A stretch of 47,821 nt of DNA from Hyphomicrobiales bacterium (GCA_003135415.1 PLBP01000038.1:80983-128803), one strand, 5' to 3'; counted from the first letter of the stretch, positions 9,806 through 19,222 are shown. Numbers and translations: made by a program. Notes: generated by a model from the letters alone, not told the origin.

Positions 9806-10794
9806 GTGCTCGACTCAATTCGACCCAAAACTCGCCGGCCTGGAATGCGGCCGCGCCTATCGTGGGCAGCGTCATCGCACTCATCTGGCTGATGACTCAA
9901 AGCGCGATCGCCGACGGCGAGTGCCGGTTTTCGCCGCAGCGCCCCGTCACGCTCAAGACCATGGGACCCTGCGAGTTCAATCCAGACCTGTTGAGCTTTG
10001 CTGGCGATGCCGCACAGCAAGCCGCCTGTCTCACCACCAAGGTTCTGAAATTCGGCCAGCTAGGGGTGCGCAACGAACTTCCCGCCGGCTTCGCCAAGCG
10101 CGTCGGGCAACCGCTCGATCTTCCGCCGCGCGAGGCGCTACACGCGCTGCTTCGGGATTTCGGTCTCGACCAAGCCTTCGGACCAGCGCTTTCCGAGCCG
10201 GTCTCAAGTGCGCGCGACAATGATCCGCTTTCTCCGTTCGTGCAATATTTCGTCATGCACGATACGAGCTCGCCGAACTTCACCCGCCGCGACTTCCCCC
10301 CCGACATTGACCACGATCCCGGAATCAACGCTCTCGCGCGCTACGTTTGTTCGAACAAGATCGAGCGCGCGCACGTGTTCATTAACCGGAGCGGCGAGGT
10401 GCTGTTCGCGCACGACTTCGAAATGCCGTGGCGCGCGACCAAGTTCGAAATGGCGACCAACTTCGCTTCGACGCTGAAGGGACTGTTCGTGCATGTGGAG
10501 CTCATTCAGCCGCGGCGGAGCGAGCCGAGTCACGGATGGCTCAACGATTTTCAGGCGCCGACGCCGGGCTTCAGCGCCGCGCAATACGAGCGTCTCGCGC
10601 TCGTCTACATCGTCGCCAGCCGGCGCGCCGGCCGCTGGCTGATCCCGGCCTTTCATGCGGTGATCGACGAGGGGATCTACGACAAGCACGACGATCCGCA
10701 GAATTTCGAGTTCGCGACCTTCGACGAAAATCTGGAAAAGCTCCTGGAGCGGCTGAAAAATCCGCCGTCCAAGCAGGGGGCGCATATTCCCTAA
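9802..10794 (+). CDS. Putative secreted N-acetylmuramoyl-L-alanine amidase/PGRP-fold protein
   Basis: Uncharacterised exported protein. From GTG 9802 (overlapping the gshB stop) it has 330 residues, with a hydrophobic export signal at about 18-37 ending SAIADG. About residues 149-310 resemble the zinc amidase_2/PGRP fold. His153 lies in YFVMHDTS, then come [16 protein letters not shown] and [13 protein letters not shown] helix [20 protein letters not shown] follows, then His285 in AFHAVID and Asp298 in KHDDPQNF. The order His-His-Asp matches the zinc ligands of that fold. The N-terminal third (40-145) has two Cys residues and no recognised domain. Peptidoglycan cleavage is an inference from pattern; it could be a non-catalytic relative. 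Confidence 0.6.
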   Translation: MSARLNSTQNSPAWNAAAPIVGSVIALIWLMTQSAIADGECRFSPQRPVTLKTMGPCEFNPDLLSFAGDAAQQAACLTTKVLKFGQLGVRNELPAGFAKRVGQPLDLPPREALHALLRDFGLDQAFGPALSEPVSSARDNDPLSPFVQYFVMHDTSSPNFTRRDFPPDIDHDPGINALARYVCSNKIERAHVFINRSGEVLFAHDFEMPWRATKFEMATNFASTLKGLFVHVELIQPRRSEPSHGWLNDFQAPTPGFSAAQYERLALVYIVASRRAGRWLIPAFHAVIDEGIYDKHDDPQNFEFATFDENLEKLLERLKNPPSKQGAHIP

Positions 10795-11152
10795 ATGTTC
10801 TTGTAGTACCATGGGGATATTATAGGTGCCGTACCCCTCACAATTACTAGAGAAGCCTTGAAGGAGTGATGAGCACTCGCTCGGCGGTTTGAAGATTGAC
10901 TGTTGCGACTTTTCAACGGCGACAGAAGCCCCGATCCAGTTCCTTGCGGTTTCTCCATTTCTAGAAAGACGCCAAAGGGCGCGCTGCACGATCGCCTGCA
11001 GGCTGCGGCCTAATCATTAAAAAGCGGCCGATTGCGGTAATACACCGTCAACCAAAGGGCGCGAATCCACCCGGCTCGAGCTTTGCGCGCGCATCCTATT
11101 AATCGGCGCAGTGGCACCTTCGGCCAAAGCCGAACGCAGGAATGGGGTGCGC
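10795..11152. other. 358-bp intergenic region before the hybrid kinase
   Basis: No convincing gene here on either strand. It contains a perfect 10-bp palindrome (GCCTGCAGGC) near 10994-11003 and a weak CGGCC/GGCCG inverted repeat near 11006-11030. A very short frame at AAGGAGTGATGAGC (about 10860) encodes only seven residues. It is more AT-rich at its left end than its neighbours and presumably holds the kinase promoter, but I could not identify a clear one. Confidence 0.4.
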
Positions 11153-13399
11153 ATGGCCAAAGCCAAAGCGCGGAACGATTCAACCAAGCTCCCAGCGACA
11201 TCGCCGATGCGACTTGCTTCCGCGCTCGCCGTTCTATTGGCGGGATTCTCCATGGTCTTCATGCAATTCGGCGGCGACGCCGGCGCGCAGGAAGGCGCGC
11301 TCAGCCCCGCTGAAAGCGGCGGCATCGGTTTTGCCGGAATGCTCGCGGGATTGCTCGTCGTATCACTCGCGACGCTCGCTTTGCGCCACCGCCGCTCGAA
11401 CGGGCTCACGGAGCGGCTTGCAAAACTGGAAGCGCTTCTAGAGCGGCGCGACGATCGAATTTGGGCGCTCGAGGAATCGCTGGTCCGCACGACCAAGCTT
11501 GCCGACGCGCAGGGCGAACTCGTCGTGCGCGAGGACGAGGCGGGACGCGTCACCTATGCGAGCGAAATGCTTTGCGCGCTGGTGCGAAAGCCGCTCGATG
11601 AGATCGTCGGCCATCCGATTTCGCTCGAGGCGCGCGCGCAGGGCGCGCGGATCGCGCATGCCGACGGCTCCTGTACGTTCGATCAGGAGATCGCGACGGA
11701 AGCGGGCTCGCGCTGGATCGCCTGGAAAGAAGTCACCGTTTGCGACGAGGCGGGAAAGATCGTCGAAATTCAGCGCGTGGGCCGGGATGTGACCGCCCGC
11801 GTCGCCGCCGAACGGGCGTTGGCCGTGGCGCGCGAGAAAGCCGAGGCCGCGAGCCGCGCGAAATCGCGCTTCCTCGCCGTTGTCAGCCACGAAGTGCGCA
11901 CGCCCTTGAACGGCGTCTTGGGCATGGCCGATCTTCTCCTGGAAACGGGACTTTCCCCCGAGCAGCAGACTTATGCCCGCGCGATGAAAACCTCGGGCGA
12001 GGCGCTGCTCGCGCTGATCGAGGAAATCCTGGATTTTTCGAAAATCGAAGCCGGCCGGCTCGACCTCGAATCGATCCCCTTCGATCTCGCCGCTCTCGTC
12101 ACCGGCGTGGTCGAGTTGCTGGCGCCCCGCGCGCAAGCCAAAGGCACCGAGATCGCGGCCGATATCGACGATCATATTCCTGCCCGCGTCACGGGCGATG
12201 CGGCGCGGCTCCGCCAGGTGCTGCTGAATCTCGCCGGCAACGCCGTGAAATTCACCGATGCGGGCGGCGTCTCGGTCATCGTGGAACGCGAAGAGCCTGA
12301 TCGGATTCGATTTATCATTAGGGACACGGGGCCCGGCATCGAGCCCGAAGCGCAAGCACGCATCTTCAATGAGTTCGAACAGGGCGACAGCACGCTCGCG
12401 CGGCGGCACGACGGCACCGGCCTTGGGCTCGCCATTGCATCCCGCATCGTCGAGCGGATGGGCGGCGAAATCGGTTTGAGCAGCGGCCCGGAGCTTGGAT
12501 CGAGCTTCAATTTCACCACCGAATTGCCTGCGGTTGAAGACAAGCAGGCCAGATCCGCGGGGCCGGATTTTTCGCTGCGTGAAATTCTGGTCGCCTCGCC
12601 CTCGCCTGTCGTCGGCCCGCTGTTGGAGCGAAGGTTAGCCGCCTGGGGCGCGCAGGTGACGCTCGCCTCGGAAGCGAAAATCGCCGAAGCGCTTCTACCG
12701 GAGCGGAGATGGGATTATATCCTCGTCGACCGTTCCTTCGGGATCGACGCGACGCACTCGCTCGTGCGATCCGCCGACCGCCATGCAAGCCACCGGCTTG
12801 TTCTCGTCGCCCCATCCGAGCGCTCGGAATTATCGGATCTCCGCAGCGCCGGCTTCGATGGCTATCTCGTGAAGCCGGTAAGGGCCGCGTCGCTGGCCGA
12901 ACGGCTGAGCCTTCCCGAATCCGAGCCGGACGCGGGTTCCAATTTCGATTTCGAAAGCAGCGCCGATCCCATTCGCAAGCAGCGCGCGCTTGCCGTCCTC
13001 GTCGCGGAGGACAACGAGATCAACGCACTCCTCGCCCAGACGATGCTCGGCAAGCTCGGCCATATTCCGACGGTCGTCACCGATGGCGTTTCCGCGGTGA
13101 ACGCTGTCGCGGACGCGCAAGCAGTTGGCGCGCCGTACGACCTTGTGCTGATGGACCTGCATCTCCCAGGCATGGACGGGCTCGAAGCGACGAAGCGAAT
13201 CCGTGCGCTCGGCACCGAGGGCGGCCGCGTTCCCATCATCGCGCTCACCGCCAATGCCTTCGCCGAGGATCGCGAAGCGTGCCGCGCCGCCGGCATGGAC
13301 GGATTTATCGTCAAGCCCTTCGACCGCGAACGGCTGGAAGAAGCGATCGCGGCCGCGCGCGGCGGACGCAAAGTTGGCCAGAATATTCAAGCGGCCTGA
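11153..13399 (+). CDS. Membrane hybrid sensor histidine kinase with degenerate plus intact receiver domains
   Basis: Two-component sensor of 748 residues from ATG 11153 (a GTG at 11111 is possible). Two membrane segments lie at about 20-38 and 58-77 with a very short periplasmic loop. A PAS-like region (about 115-215), HisKA with SHEVRTPLNG (phospho-His246) and an HATPase domain follow. The HATPase has NAVKFTDAGG, DTGPGIEP and GTGLGLAIASRIVERMGG. About 478-600 is a receiver-like domain that keeps Asp526 and a KP motif but reads LVASPSPV where the acidic pair should be. The last domain (about 625-740) is an intact receiver with VAEDNEIN, Asp668 in LMDLHLPGMDG, and FIVKPF. The signal is unknown. 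The preceding gap suggests its own promoter; it converges with coaA. Confidence 0.9.
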   Translation: MAKAKARNDSTKLPATSPMRLASALAVLLAGFSMVFMQFGGDAGAQEGALSPAESGGIGFAGMLAGLLVVSLATLALRHRRSNGLTERLAKLEALLERRDDRIWALEESLVRTTKLADAQGELVVREDEAGRVTYASEMLCALVRKPLDEIVGHPISLEARAQGARIAHADGSCTFDQEIATEAGSRWIAWKEVTVCDEAGKIVEIQRVGRDVTARVAAERALAVAREKAEAASRAKSRFLAVVSHEVRTPLNGVLGMADLLLETGLSPEQQTYARAMKTSGEALLALIEEILDFSKIEAGRLDLESIPFDLAALVTGVVELLAPRAQAKGTEIAADIDDHIPARVTGDAARLRQVLLNLAGNAVKFTDAGGVSVIVEREEPDRIRFIIRDTGPGIEPEAQARIFNEFEQGDSTLARRHDGTGLGLAIASRIVERMGGEIGLSSGPELGSSFNFTTELPAVEDKQARSAGPDFSLREILVASPSPVVGPLLERRLAAWGAQVTLASEAKIAEALLPERRWDYILVDRSFGIDATHSLVRSADRHASHRLVLVAPSERSELSDLRSAGFDGYLVKPVRAASLAERLSLPESEPDAGSNFDFESSADPIRKQRALAVLVAEDNEINALLAQTMLGKLGHIPTVVTDGVSAVNAVADAQAVGAPYDLVLMDLHLPGMDGLEATKRIRALGTEGGRVPIIALTANAFAEDREACRAAGMDGFIVKPFDRERLEEAIAAARGGRKVGQNIQAA

Positions 13400-13421
13400 G
13401 GCGCCCTCACCCAACTTTTCG

Positions 13422-14375
13422 TCAAAGCTTGCGGAGCGCCACGGTCTCGATCTCGTGATCCACCCCTTTTCGCAAAATCAGGCTCGCGCGCGGCCGCGTC
13501 GGCAGAATGTTCTCGCGCAGGTTCACGAGATTGATATGGCTCCATAAAGAGTGCGCCGTATCGTGCGCCTCTTTCTCGCTCACCGCGGCGTAGCGGTGAA
13601 AATAGGATTTTGGATCGCGAAACGCGGTCTCGCGCAACCGCATGAAGCGCTCGATGTACCAACGCTCCAAGATGGTTTCGTCGGCATCGATATAGACGGA
13701 AAAGTCAAAAAAGTCGGAGACGAAGGGTGTCTCTTTGCTTTCCTTCGCGGCGCGATTGGGCTGCAAGACGTTCAGGCCCTCGACGATCAGGATGTCGGGA
13801 CGATCGACCTCGACGCTTTCTCCGGGAATGACGTCGTAGACAAGATGGCTGTAGACCGGCGCCCGCACCGGGCGGTGCCCAGCCTTGATCTCGGTGAGAA
13901 AGCGCAGCAACGTCTCCGTGTCGTAGCTTTCGGGAAAGCCCTTCTTCTGCATCAGGCCTTCGCGCTCGAGCACGGCGTTCGGCAGCAAGAATCCGTCGGT
14001 GGTGATGAGATCGACCTTCGGCGTATTGGGCCAGCGCGATAGCAACGCTTGCAGCACGCGCGCGGTCGTCGATTTTCCGACGGCGACCGAGCCGCCGATG
14101 CCGATGATGTAGGGGGTCTTGGCGTCCTCAGTGCCGAGGAAGCGCCGCATGGCGCGAAATAATTTCTGCATCGAGCCGACATAAAAAGAGAGGAGCCGCG
14201 ACAGCGGCAGATAGATTTCCTCCACTTCTTTCATCGACAGCCGGTCGTTGAAGGCCTGCAGCTCCGCGATCTCGCCGCGGGTAAGCGTCATCGGGGTGTC
14301 TTCGCGCCGCGCCGCCCATTCCTTGCGCGTGAAGATGCGATAGGGCGAAAGACCGTCTTCGATGCGCTGTTCCAT
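13422..14375 (-). CDS. coaA: Type I pantothenate kinase
   Basis: Catalyses ATP-dependent phosphorylation of pantothenate, the first step of coenzyme A synthesis. The 317-residue protein matches the CoaA family: P-loop GGSVAVGKS (94-102), [58 protein letters not shown], and the C-terminal [19 protein letters not shown]. It is the last gene of the his operon, 18 bp after hisE. A second CoA gene, coaE, lies elsewhere in the window. In rhizobia coaA commonly follows hisE, so expression with histidine synthesis is likely. Confidence 0.97.
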   Translation of the reverse strand: MEQRIEDGLSPYRIFTRKEWAARREDTPMTLTRGEIAELQAFNDRLSMKEVEEIYLPLSRLLSFYVGSMQKLFRAMRRFLGTEDAKTPYIIGIGGSVAVGKSTTARVLQALLSRWPNTPKVDLITTDGFLLPNAVLEREGLMQKKGFPESYDTETLLRFLTEIKAGHRPVRAPVYSHLVYDVIPGESVEVDRPDILIVEGLNVLQPNRAAKESKETPFVSDFFDFSVYIDADETILERWYIERFMRLRETAFRDPKSYFHRYAAVSEKEAHDTAHSLWSHINLVNLRENILPTRPRASLILRKGVDHEIETVALRKL

Positions 14376-14393
14376 CGCTCTTCAGTCTTTCCG

Positions 14394-14717
14394 TCAGGTC
14401 TTGCGGCGCGCCGCCTTTTCCTCGAGCCCGGATTGGGCGCTGCGCCGCTCCAGCTCCGCATATACCTCGTCGAGCTTGACGCCGCGCGCCTCTAGAACGA
14501 CGAGCAGATGATAGAGAAGATCGGCGCTTTCGCCGATCACCGCTTTATTATCGCCCGAAAGTGCCGCGACCACGGTTTCGGTCGCTTCCTCGCCGAGCTT
14601 CTTCGCGCATTTCTCGATGCCCGCGTCGAGGAGCTTGCGCGTATAGGATTGATCGCCGCCGGCGCGCGCACGCTCGGCGATGATGGCCGCAAGATTATCG
14701 AGATTGAAGCCGGGCAT
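14394..14717 (-). CDS. hisE: Phosphoribosyl-ATP pyrophosphatase
   Basis: Second step of histidine synthesis, converting PR-ATP to PR-AMP. The core is MazG-like: LDNLAAIIAERA, SYTRKLLDAGIEKCAKKLGE, EEATETVVAALSGD and ESADLLYHLLVVLEARGV, with the metal-binding Glu/Asp residues in place. I prefer ATG 14717 (107 aa) because GGAG stands nine bases upstream. ATG 14738 adds seven residues without a ribosome-binding site. A palindromic repeat separates it from hisF, unlike the tight junctions elsewhere in the operon. HisI is not in the window. Confidence 0.93.
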   Translation of the reverse strand: MPGFNLDNLAAIIAERARAGGDQSYTRKLLDAGIEKCAKKLGEEATETVVAALSGDNKAVIGESADLLYHLLVVLEARGVKLDEVYAELERRSAQSGLEEKAARRKT

Positions 14718-14746
14718 CGGGCGGCGCTCCGTTGGCATTTTTTACC

Positions 14747-14797
14747 GGCGCATGATCTTACCCGAAAACCGGTTCCCACTTTTCGGGATCATGCGCC
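14747..14797. repeat. Short copy of palindromic intergenic repeat (REP-like)
   Basis: Terminal arms GGCGCATGATC (14747-14757) and GATCATGCGCC (14787-14797) are perfect inverted repeats, with an inner CCGAAAA/TTTTCGG pair. The core CCGAAAACCGGTTCCCAC is shared with the two longer copies at 20524 and 45544. This copy lacks their central CCGGATCAAGTCCGG insert. It lies inside the his operon between hisF and hisE and could form a stable RNA hairpin that processes or attenuates the transcript. Confidence 0.9.
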
Positions 14798-14806
14798 AGG
14801 CTCCTA

Positions 14807-15583
14807 TCACGGGTCGAGCCGGATCGGGAGGCCGACTTTCGCCATGTATTGCTTGGCCTCGCCAATGGTGAACTCGCCGAAATGAAAGATCGAGGCCGCG
14901 AGCGCGGCGGTCGCATGGCCGTCGCGAATGCCCTCGACGAGATGTTCGAGCGTGCCGGCCCCGCCCGAGGCGATCACCGGCACCGGCACCGCGTCGGCCA
15001 CCGCGCGGGTAAGCGCGATGTCATAGCCCTGCTTGGTGCCGTCGCGGTCCATCGAGGTGAGCAGGATTTCGCCGGCGCCGAGCGAGACGACTTCTTTCGC
15101 GTAGGCGACCGCATCGATACCGGTCGGATTGCGCCCGCCATGGGTAAAAATCTCCCAGCGCAGGGGCTCGCCCGGCTTTGAAGCTTTTTTCGCGTCGATC
15201 GCAACCACGATGCATTGATCGCCGAATTTCTCGGCTGCTTTCCTGACGAAGCGGCGGTTTTGCACCGCGGCGGTATTGATCGAGACTTTATCGGCGCCGG
15301 ACGCAAGCAAGGTGCGCACGTCCTCGACCGTGCGCACGCCGCCGCCGACCGTGAGCGGCATGAAGCAGGCCTCCGCCGTGCGGCGAATGACATCCAAGAG
15401 AATCGCGCGCTGCTCGTGGCTCGCGGTGATGTCGAGAAAGCAAAGTTCGTCGGCGCCGGCGGCATCATAGGCCTTCGCCGCCTCCACCGGATCGCCGGCG
15501 TCGCGCAATTCGACGAAGCGCACGCCCTTGACCACGCGGCCGTCCTTCACGTCGAGGCAGGGGATCAGGCGGACCTTGAACAT
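14807..15583 (-). CDS. hisF: Imidazole glycerol phosphate synthase, cyclase subunit
   Basis: TIM-barrel partner of HisH, forming IGP and AICAR from PRFAR and ammonia. From ATG 15583 the 258-residue product begins [20 protein letters not shown] with catalytic Asp11. It contains [35 protein letters not shown] (second catalytic Asp region), [27 protein letters not shown] and [18 protein letters not shown]. The frame is open upstream to 15712, but that stretch overlaps hisA and lacks homology. It starts one base after the hisA stop. The hisH, hisA and hisF order is standard. Confidence 0.97.
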   Translation of the reverse strand: MFKVRLIPCLDVKDGRVVKGVRFVELRDAGDPVEAAKAYDAAGADELCFLDITASHEQRAILLDVIRRTAEACFMPLTVGGGVRTVEDVRTLLASGADKVSINTAAVQNRRFVRKAAEKFGDQCIVVAIDAKKASKPGEPLRWEIFTHGGRNPTGIDAVAYAKEVVSLGAGEILLTSMDRDGTKQGYDIALTRAVADAVPVPVIASGGAGTLEHLVEGIRDGHATAALAASIFHFGEFTIGEAKQYMAKVGLPIRLDP

Positions 15584-15584
15584 C

Positions 15585-16319
15585 TCAGGCCCGCGCCTCG
15601 CGCATGAGCGCAAGCGCCTCTTTGGCGTCGAGCCGCCCGTCATAGAGCGCGCGGCCCGCGATCGCGCCTTCGAGCTTTCGCGCGCGAGGCTGAAGCAAAG
15701 CTCGCACGTCATCGATGGAGGCGAACCCGCCCGAGGCGATCACCGGAATGGAAACGTTTTCGGCCAGCGCAATGGTGGCGTCGAGATTGAGGCCTTGCAT
15801 CATGCCGTCGCGCTCGACGTCGGTGTAGACGATCGCGGCAATCCCCTTGTCCTCAAACATGCGGGCGAGTTCGACCGCTTCAAGCTGGGTTTCCTCGGCC
15901 CAGCCGGAGATCGCGACCTTGCCGGCGCGGGCATCGATACCGACCGCGATCTTGCCGGGAAATTTTCGCGCCGCGGCCTTCACGAAATCCGGATCGCGAA
16001 CCGCGGCGGTGCCGATGACGATACGCGTGACACCTTGCGCAAGCCAGCGCTCAACCGTCTCGATGTTGCGAATGCCGCCGCCGAGCTGCACCGGGATTTT
16101 GATCGCTTTGCGGATCGCGGCGACCACGCGCGCGTTCACGGGCTTGCCGGCAAAAGCGCCGTCAAGGTCGACGAGATGCAGCCATTCGAAGCCGAGCGAT
16201 TCGAACGTGCGGGCTTGTGCCACGGGATCCCGGTTGAACACGGTGGCACGCGCCATGTCGCCCCGCTCAAGCCGCACCGCTTCGCCGTTCTTGAGATCGA
16301 TCGCCGGAAAGAGGATCAC
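15585..16319 (-). CDS. hisA: ProFAR isomerase HisA
   Basis: Isomerises ProFAR to PRFAR in histidine synthesis. The 244-residue TIM barrel begins with [18 protein letters not shown] (catalytic Asp8) and contains [80 protein letters not shown] and [15 protein letters not shown]. The start is GTG at 16319, sharing four bases with the hisH stop (GTGA). The GTG start and overlap suggest translational coupling to hisH. Length matches the family. Confidence 0.97.
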   Translation of the reverse strand: MILFPAIDLKNGEAVRLERGDMARATVFNRDPVAQARTFESLGFEWLHLVDLDGAFAGKPVNARVVAAIRKAIKIPVQLGGGIRNIETVERWLAQGVTRIVIGTAAVRDPDFVKAAARKFPGKIAVGIDARAGKVAISGWAEETQLEAVELARMFEDKGIAAIVYTDVERDGMMQGLNLDATIALAENVSIPVIASGGFASIDDVRALLQPRARKLEGAIAGRALYDGRLDAKEALALMREARA

Positions 16320-16966
16320 GGCTTCCAGCGCAGGAAATTTGCCAGGAGTGCTAAACCAAGCCGCTGGCTTTTTTCGGGGTGGAATTGCGTGCCGGCGAGA
16401 TTGTCGCGCGCGACCATCGCCGTGACCGGACCGCCATAATCGGCCTCAGCAACGAGATCGGCCTTGTTCGCCGGCTGCAATTGATAGGAGTGCACGAAGT
16501 AAGCGTGCAGCCCCTCTGGCCCGAGCGCGATCTCGTCGAGGAGAGCGTGGCGGCGCTTCGGCGCGAGCGTATTCCAGCCCATGTGCGGAATTTTGAGGGA
16601 GGTGTCGGCCGGCGCGATGCGGTCGACCTCGCCGTCGATCCACCCCAAGCCTTCGGTCACGACGTTCTCGCGCCCGCGCTCGGCCATCAGCTGCATGCCG
16701 ACGCAAATGCCGAAAAACGGCCGGCCGCGCTCGCGCACCGCTTCGCTCATGGCGGCGACCATGCCGGGCACCGCATCGAGCCCGCGCTTGCAATCGGCGA
16801 AGGCGCCGACGCCAGGGAGCACGATTCGATCGGCGTGCCGCACCACTTCGGGATTGTTTGTCACTTCGATCTTCTCGCCTATGCCGCTCTCGCGCGCGGC
16901 GCGCTCAAGCGCTTTCGCCGCCGAATGCAGATTTCCCGAGCCGTAATCGATGACCGCGACCGTCAT
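16316..16966 (-). CDS. hisH: Imidazole glycerol phosphate synthase, glutaminase subunit
   Basis: Class I glutamine amidotransferase supplying ammonia to HisF. The 216-residue protein starts [20 protein letters not shown], has [16 protein letters not shown], the nucleophile motif [31 protein letters not shown] and the catalytic His-Glu in [10 protein letters not shown]. The Cys, His and Glu triad is complete. Its start overlaps the end of the DUF2628 gene by four bases and its stop overlaps hisA. Confidence 0.97.
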   Translation of the reverse strand: MTVAVIDYGSGNLHSAAKALERAARESGIGEKIEVTNNPEVVRHADRIVLPGVGAFADCKRGLDAVPGMVAAMSEAVRERGRPFFGICVGMQLMAERGRENVVTEGLGWIDGEVDRIAPADTSLKIPHMGWNTLAPKRRHALLDEIALGPEGLHAYFVHSYQLQPANKADLVAEADYGGPVTAMVARDNLAGTQFHPEKSQRLGLALLANFLRWKP

Positions 16967-17445
16967 CGGATCGCTCCCGAATCGGGGAAGAATCCGATCA
17001 CCGGGCTCGGCGCCGGCTGCGGAAGCGGCGGTAATGAGGACGGCGGCTGCGGCTTCGTTTTTTCGCGCGCGAGCCAGCGATCGAAGAAGCGGCGCTCGGC
17101 GCTTTCGATGTCCCCGGCCATCACAACGCCGGCTTCACGGAAACCGCTCGCCACAAGTTTGTGTTGCCGGAGCTGGGTCGCCTCCAACGCGAGGATCAGC
17201 GACGGCACGGCAAGGGCAAGGGCGGTAAAGATATGGTCGAGTTGCAACGCGGCCACCGCCACGCCGATCAACGCCACGGCCGCGAACCAAAAGGCGAAGC
17301 CAAGCCACAGGCGATTCCACAATAGCCACAGCGGCCCGAATACGAATGCGGGCCAGGAAAATTTTTCCCGCAGGAACATGACGCGCTCCGCCTCCTCCGG
17401 CGTACGATTTCCCGCTTGAGGCTCGAACACAAGATAAGTCTTCAC
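16963..17445 (-). CDS. DUF2628 membrane protein of the his operon
   Basis: Small inner-membrane protein of unknown function. The 160-residue product starts [12 protein letters not shown], has the DUF2628-type block [18 protein letters not shown], and two hydrophobic stretches at about 45-64 and 70-86. The tail after 130 is rich in Pro and Ser and probably disordered. The start is GTG 17445, with GGAGG four bases upstream. It sits between hisB and hisH, overlapping hisH by four bases. This position recurs in many Hyphomicrobiales his operons, so it is probably co-expressed; a role in histidine synthesis is not shown. Confidence 0.85.
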   Translation of the reverse strand: MKTYLVFEPQAGNRTPEEAERVMFLREKFSWPAFVFGPLWLLWNRLWLGFAFWFAAVALIGVAVAALQLDHIFTALALAVPSLILALEATQLRQHKLVASGFREAGVVMAGDIESAERRFFDRWLAREKTKPQPPSSLPPLPQPAPSPVIGFFPDSGAIR

Positions 17446-17456
17446 GTGGCCTCCGT

Positions 17457-18047
17457 TCAGCCGAGGCTGCCCTTGGTCGAGGGGATTTCGTTCTTCGCCG
17501 CGGGGTCGAGCGCCACCGCCGCGCGCAACGCCCGCGCGAGGCCCTTGAAGCAGCTTTCGGCGACATGATGCGAATTGTCGCCGTAGAGCGTCTCGACATG
17601 CAGCGTCACGCCGGCGTTGGTAGTGAACGCCTGAAAGAATTCGCGCACAAGATCGACGTCGAATTCGCCGATCTTGTCGCGCGGGAATTCGACCCGGAAC
17701 ACGAGCACGGGACGGCCGGAAATGTCGATGGCGACGCGCGTCAGCGTCTCGTCCATCGGCACGTGCACGGCGGCGTAGCGGGTGATGCCGCGCATGTCGC
17801 CGAGCGCTTTCTTGACCGCCTGGCCGAGCACGATGCCCACGTCTTCCGTGGTGTGATGCTGGTCGATGTGAAGATCGCCCTTCGCCTTGACCGCGAGATC
17901 GATGCGCGCGTGGCGGGCGAGAAGATCGAGCATGTGATCGAGGAAGCCGATCCCGGTCGCGATCTCGGCGCGCCCGGAGCCGTCGAGGTTCACCCCGACC
18001 GCGATCTCGGTTTCCTTCGTCGAGCGGGTGATTTTGCCTTCGCGCAT
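17457..18047 (-). CDS. hisB: Imidazoleglycerol-phosphate dehydratase
   Basis: Dehydrates IGP to imidazole-acetol phosphate. The 196-residue monofunctional HisB has [33 protein letters not shown], the metal-binding [31 protein letters not shown], and the second metal site [18 protein letters not shown]. It lacks the N-terminal phosphatase of enterobacterial HisB. AGGA is seven bases before ATG 18047. It is the first gene of the minus-strand his operon and is divergent from hslV across 128 bp. Confidence 0.97.
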   Translation of the reverse strand: MREGKITRSTKETEIAVGVNLDGSGRAEIATGIGFLDHMLDLLARHARIDLAVKAKGDLHIDQHHTTEDVGIVLGQAVKKALGDMRGITRYAAVHVPMDETLTRVAIDISGRPVLVFRVEFPRDKIGEFDVDLVREFFQAFTTNAGVTLHVETLYGDNSHHVAESCFKGLARALRAAVALDPAAKNEIPSTKGSLG

Positions 18048-18127
18048 CGAAGCATCCTGGGCCGCGCGTTTTCTAGCAGCAACGAAAAGCCCGCGCCACC
18101 GCCGCTTGCCGATAAAAGCAGGTATGG

Positions 18128-18155
18128 TTTGCGCTCTAAGAAGCAGCCCCTAAAT
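18128..18155 (+). promoter_or_regulatory. Putative RpoH-type promoter of hslV-hslU
   Basis: TTTG (18128-18131), a 17-base spacer and CCTAAATAAG (18149-18158) match the alphaproteobacterial sigma-32 pattern CTTG-N17/18-CYTATNTNNG with one mismatch in each half. It ends about 20 bp before the hslV ATG. HslVU is a known heat-shock protease, which adds weight. It is weaker than the dnaK site. Confidence 0.4.
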
Positions 18156-18175
18156 AAGGGCGGCGGGAGTTGCCC

Positions 18176-18727
18176 ATGAGCGAACAACCACTGGCTTTTC
18201 ACGGCACGACGATCCTTTCGGTGCGAAAGGGAAAGGCGGTCGCGATCGGCGGCGACGGCCAGGTTTCGATGGGCAACACCATCGTCAAGGCGAACGCCCG
18301 CAAGGTGCGGAGGTTAGGCAGCGGCGAGGTCATCGGCGGATTTGCCGGCGCCACCGCCGATGCCCTTACCCTGTTCGACCGGCTGGAAACCAAGCTTGAG
18401 CAGCATCGCGGCCAGCTCGCGCGCGCCTGCGTCGAGCTTGCCAAGGATTGGCGGACAGACCGATATTTGCGCCGCCTCGACGCCATGATGCTGGTGGCCG
18501 ATAAGGATGTGACGCTCTTGCTTGCCGGAACTGGTGACGTGTTGGAGCCCGAAAGCGGAATTGCCGGCATTGGCTCGGGCGGATCCTACGCGCTCGCCGC
18601 TGCGCGCGCGCTCATCGACGGCGATCTCGACGCCGAGGCCATCGTACGCAAGTCGATGGAGATCGCCGCCGATATCTGCGTGTTCACCAACCGCAACTTG
18701 ACGATCGAGACGTTGAAGGGTTCCTGA
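18176..18727 (+). CDS. hslV: ATP-dependent protease peptidase subunit HslV (ClpQ)
   Basis: Proteasome-beta-like threonine peptidase that forms the HslVU protease with HslU. From ATG 18176 (GGGAG six bases upstream) it has 183 residues. The propeptide ends at HG and the catalytic Thr11 begins TTILSVRKG. Further blocks are [49 protein letters not shown] and [14 protein letters not shown]. The usual rhizobial order follows: a GNAT gene, then hslU. Regulation by heat is suggested by the promoter-like element just upstream. Confidence 0.97.
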   Translation: MSEQPLAFHGTTILSVRKGKAVAIGGDGQVSMGNTIVKANARKVRRLGSGEVIGGFAGATADALTLFDRLETKLEQHRGQLARACVELAKDWRTDRYLRRLDAMMLVADKDVTLLLAGTGDVLEPESGIAGIGSGGSYALAAARALIDGDLDAEAIVRKSMEIAADICVFTNRNLTIETLKGS

Positions 18728-18730
18728 TCC

Positions 18731-19222
18731 GTGACGTCTGAAGCTTACCGATTTCGCCCCCTGTCGAGCGCGGACCTTCCCTTGGTCCGGCGTTGGCTCG
18801 CAGCACCCCATGTCGCGCGATGGTGGGGAAACGCTGCGGAGCAATTCGCACTCGTGAGCGAAGACCTCGAACATCCGGCGATGGACCAATTCCTGGTCGC
18901 AAGCGAAGAGCATCCATTCGCCTACCTGCAATGCTACGATCCGGCCGCGTGGCCCGATAACGGTTTTGGTCCGCAGCCGCGCGGCACGCGCGGCATCGAT
19001 CAATTCATCGGCGAGGCCGACATGATCGAGCGCGGCCACGGCTCCGCGTTCCTTCGGGCGTTCGTCGAAGACCTTCTTTCGGCGGGAACACCGCGCGTCT
19101 TGACCGATCCAGACCCCGCCAACACACGCGCTATACGCGTCTATGAAAAGGCGGCCTTTAGCAGAAGCCATCTCGTCGAGACGCCCGATGGCCGCGCGTT
19201 ACTCATGGTATGTCAGGTATGA
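18731..19222 (+). CDS. GNAT acetyltransferase, AAC(6')-I-like
   Basis: Acetyl-CoA-dependent N-acetyltransferase of the same branch as AAC(6') aminoglycoside acetyltransferases. The 163-residue product starts at GTG 18731, three bases after the hslV stop. It contains [38 protein letters not shown] (acetyl-CoA loop), [21 protein letters not shown] and a C-terminal [10 protein letters not shown]. These blocks are familiar from AAC(6')-Ib-type enzymes. Its end overlaps hslU by four bases (ATGA). Placement inside hslVU is common in rhizobia and argues for a housekeeping substrate; drug resistance cannot be inferred. No sign of mobility. Confidence 0.85.
   Translation: MTSEAYRFRPLSSADLPLVRRWLAAPHVARWWGNAAEQFALVSEDLEHPAMDQFLVASEEHPFAYLQCYDPAAWPDNGFGPQPRGTRGIDQFIGEADMIERGHGSAFLRAFVEDLLSAGTPRVLTDPDPANTRAIRVYEKAAFSRSHLVETPDGRALLMVCQV

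Noticed and set aside
10855-10890. Seven-codon leader frame after AAGGAG before the hybrid kinase
   Set aside because: Shine-Dalgarno to ATG spacing is too short and there is no attenuator or meaningful codon content.
15584-15712. N-terminal extension of HisF to 15712
   Set aside because: It overlaps the end of hisA and lacks homology; ATG 15583 starts exactly at the conserved N terminus.
15528-16439. 303-codon plus-strand frame through hisA and hisH
   Set aside because: Antisense shadow of two certain his genes.
18731-19222. Acquired antibiotic-resistance gene
   Set aside because: Base composition and overlaps match neighbours, there are no mobile elements, and the location within hslVU looks ancestral.
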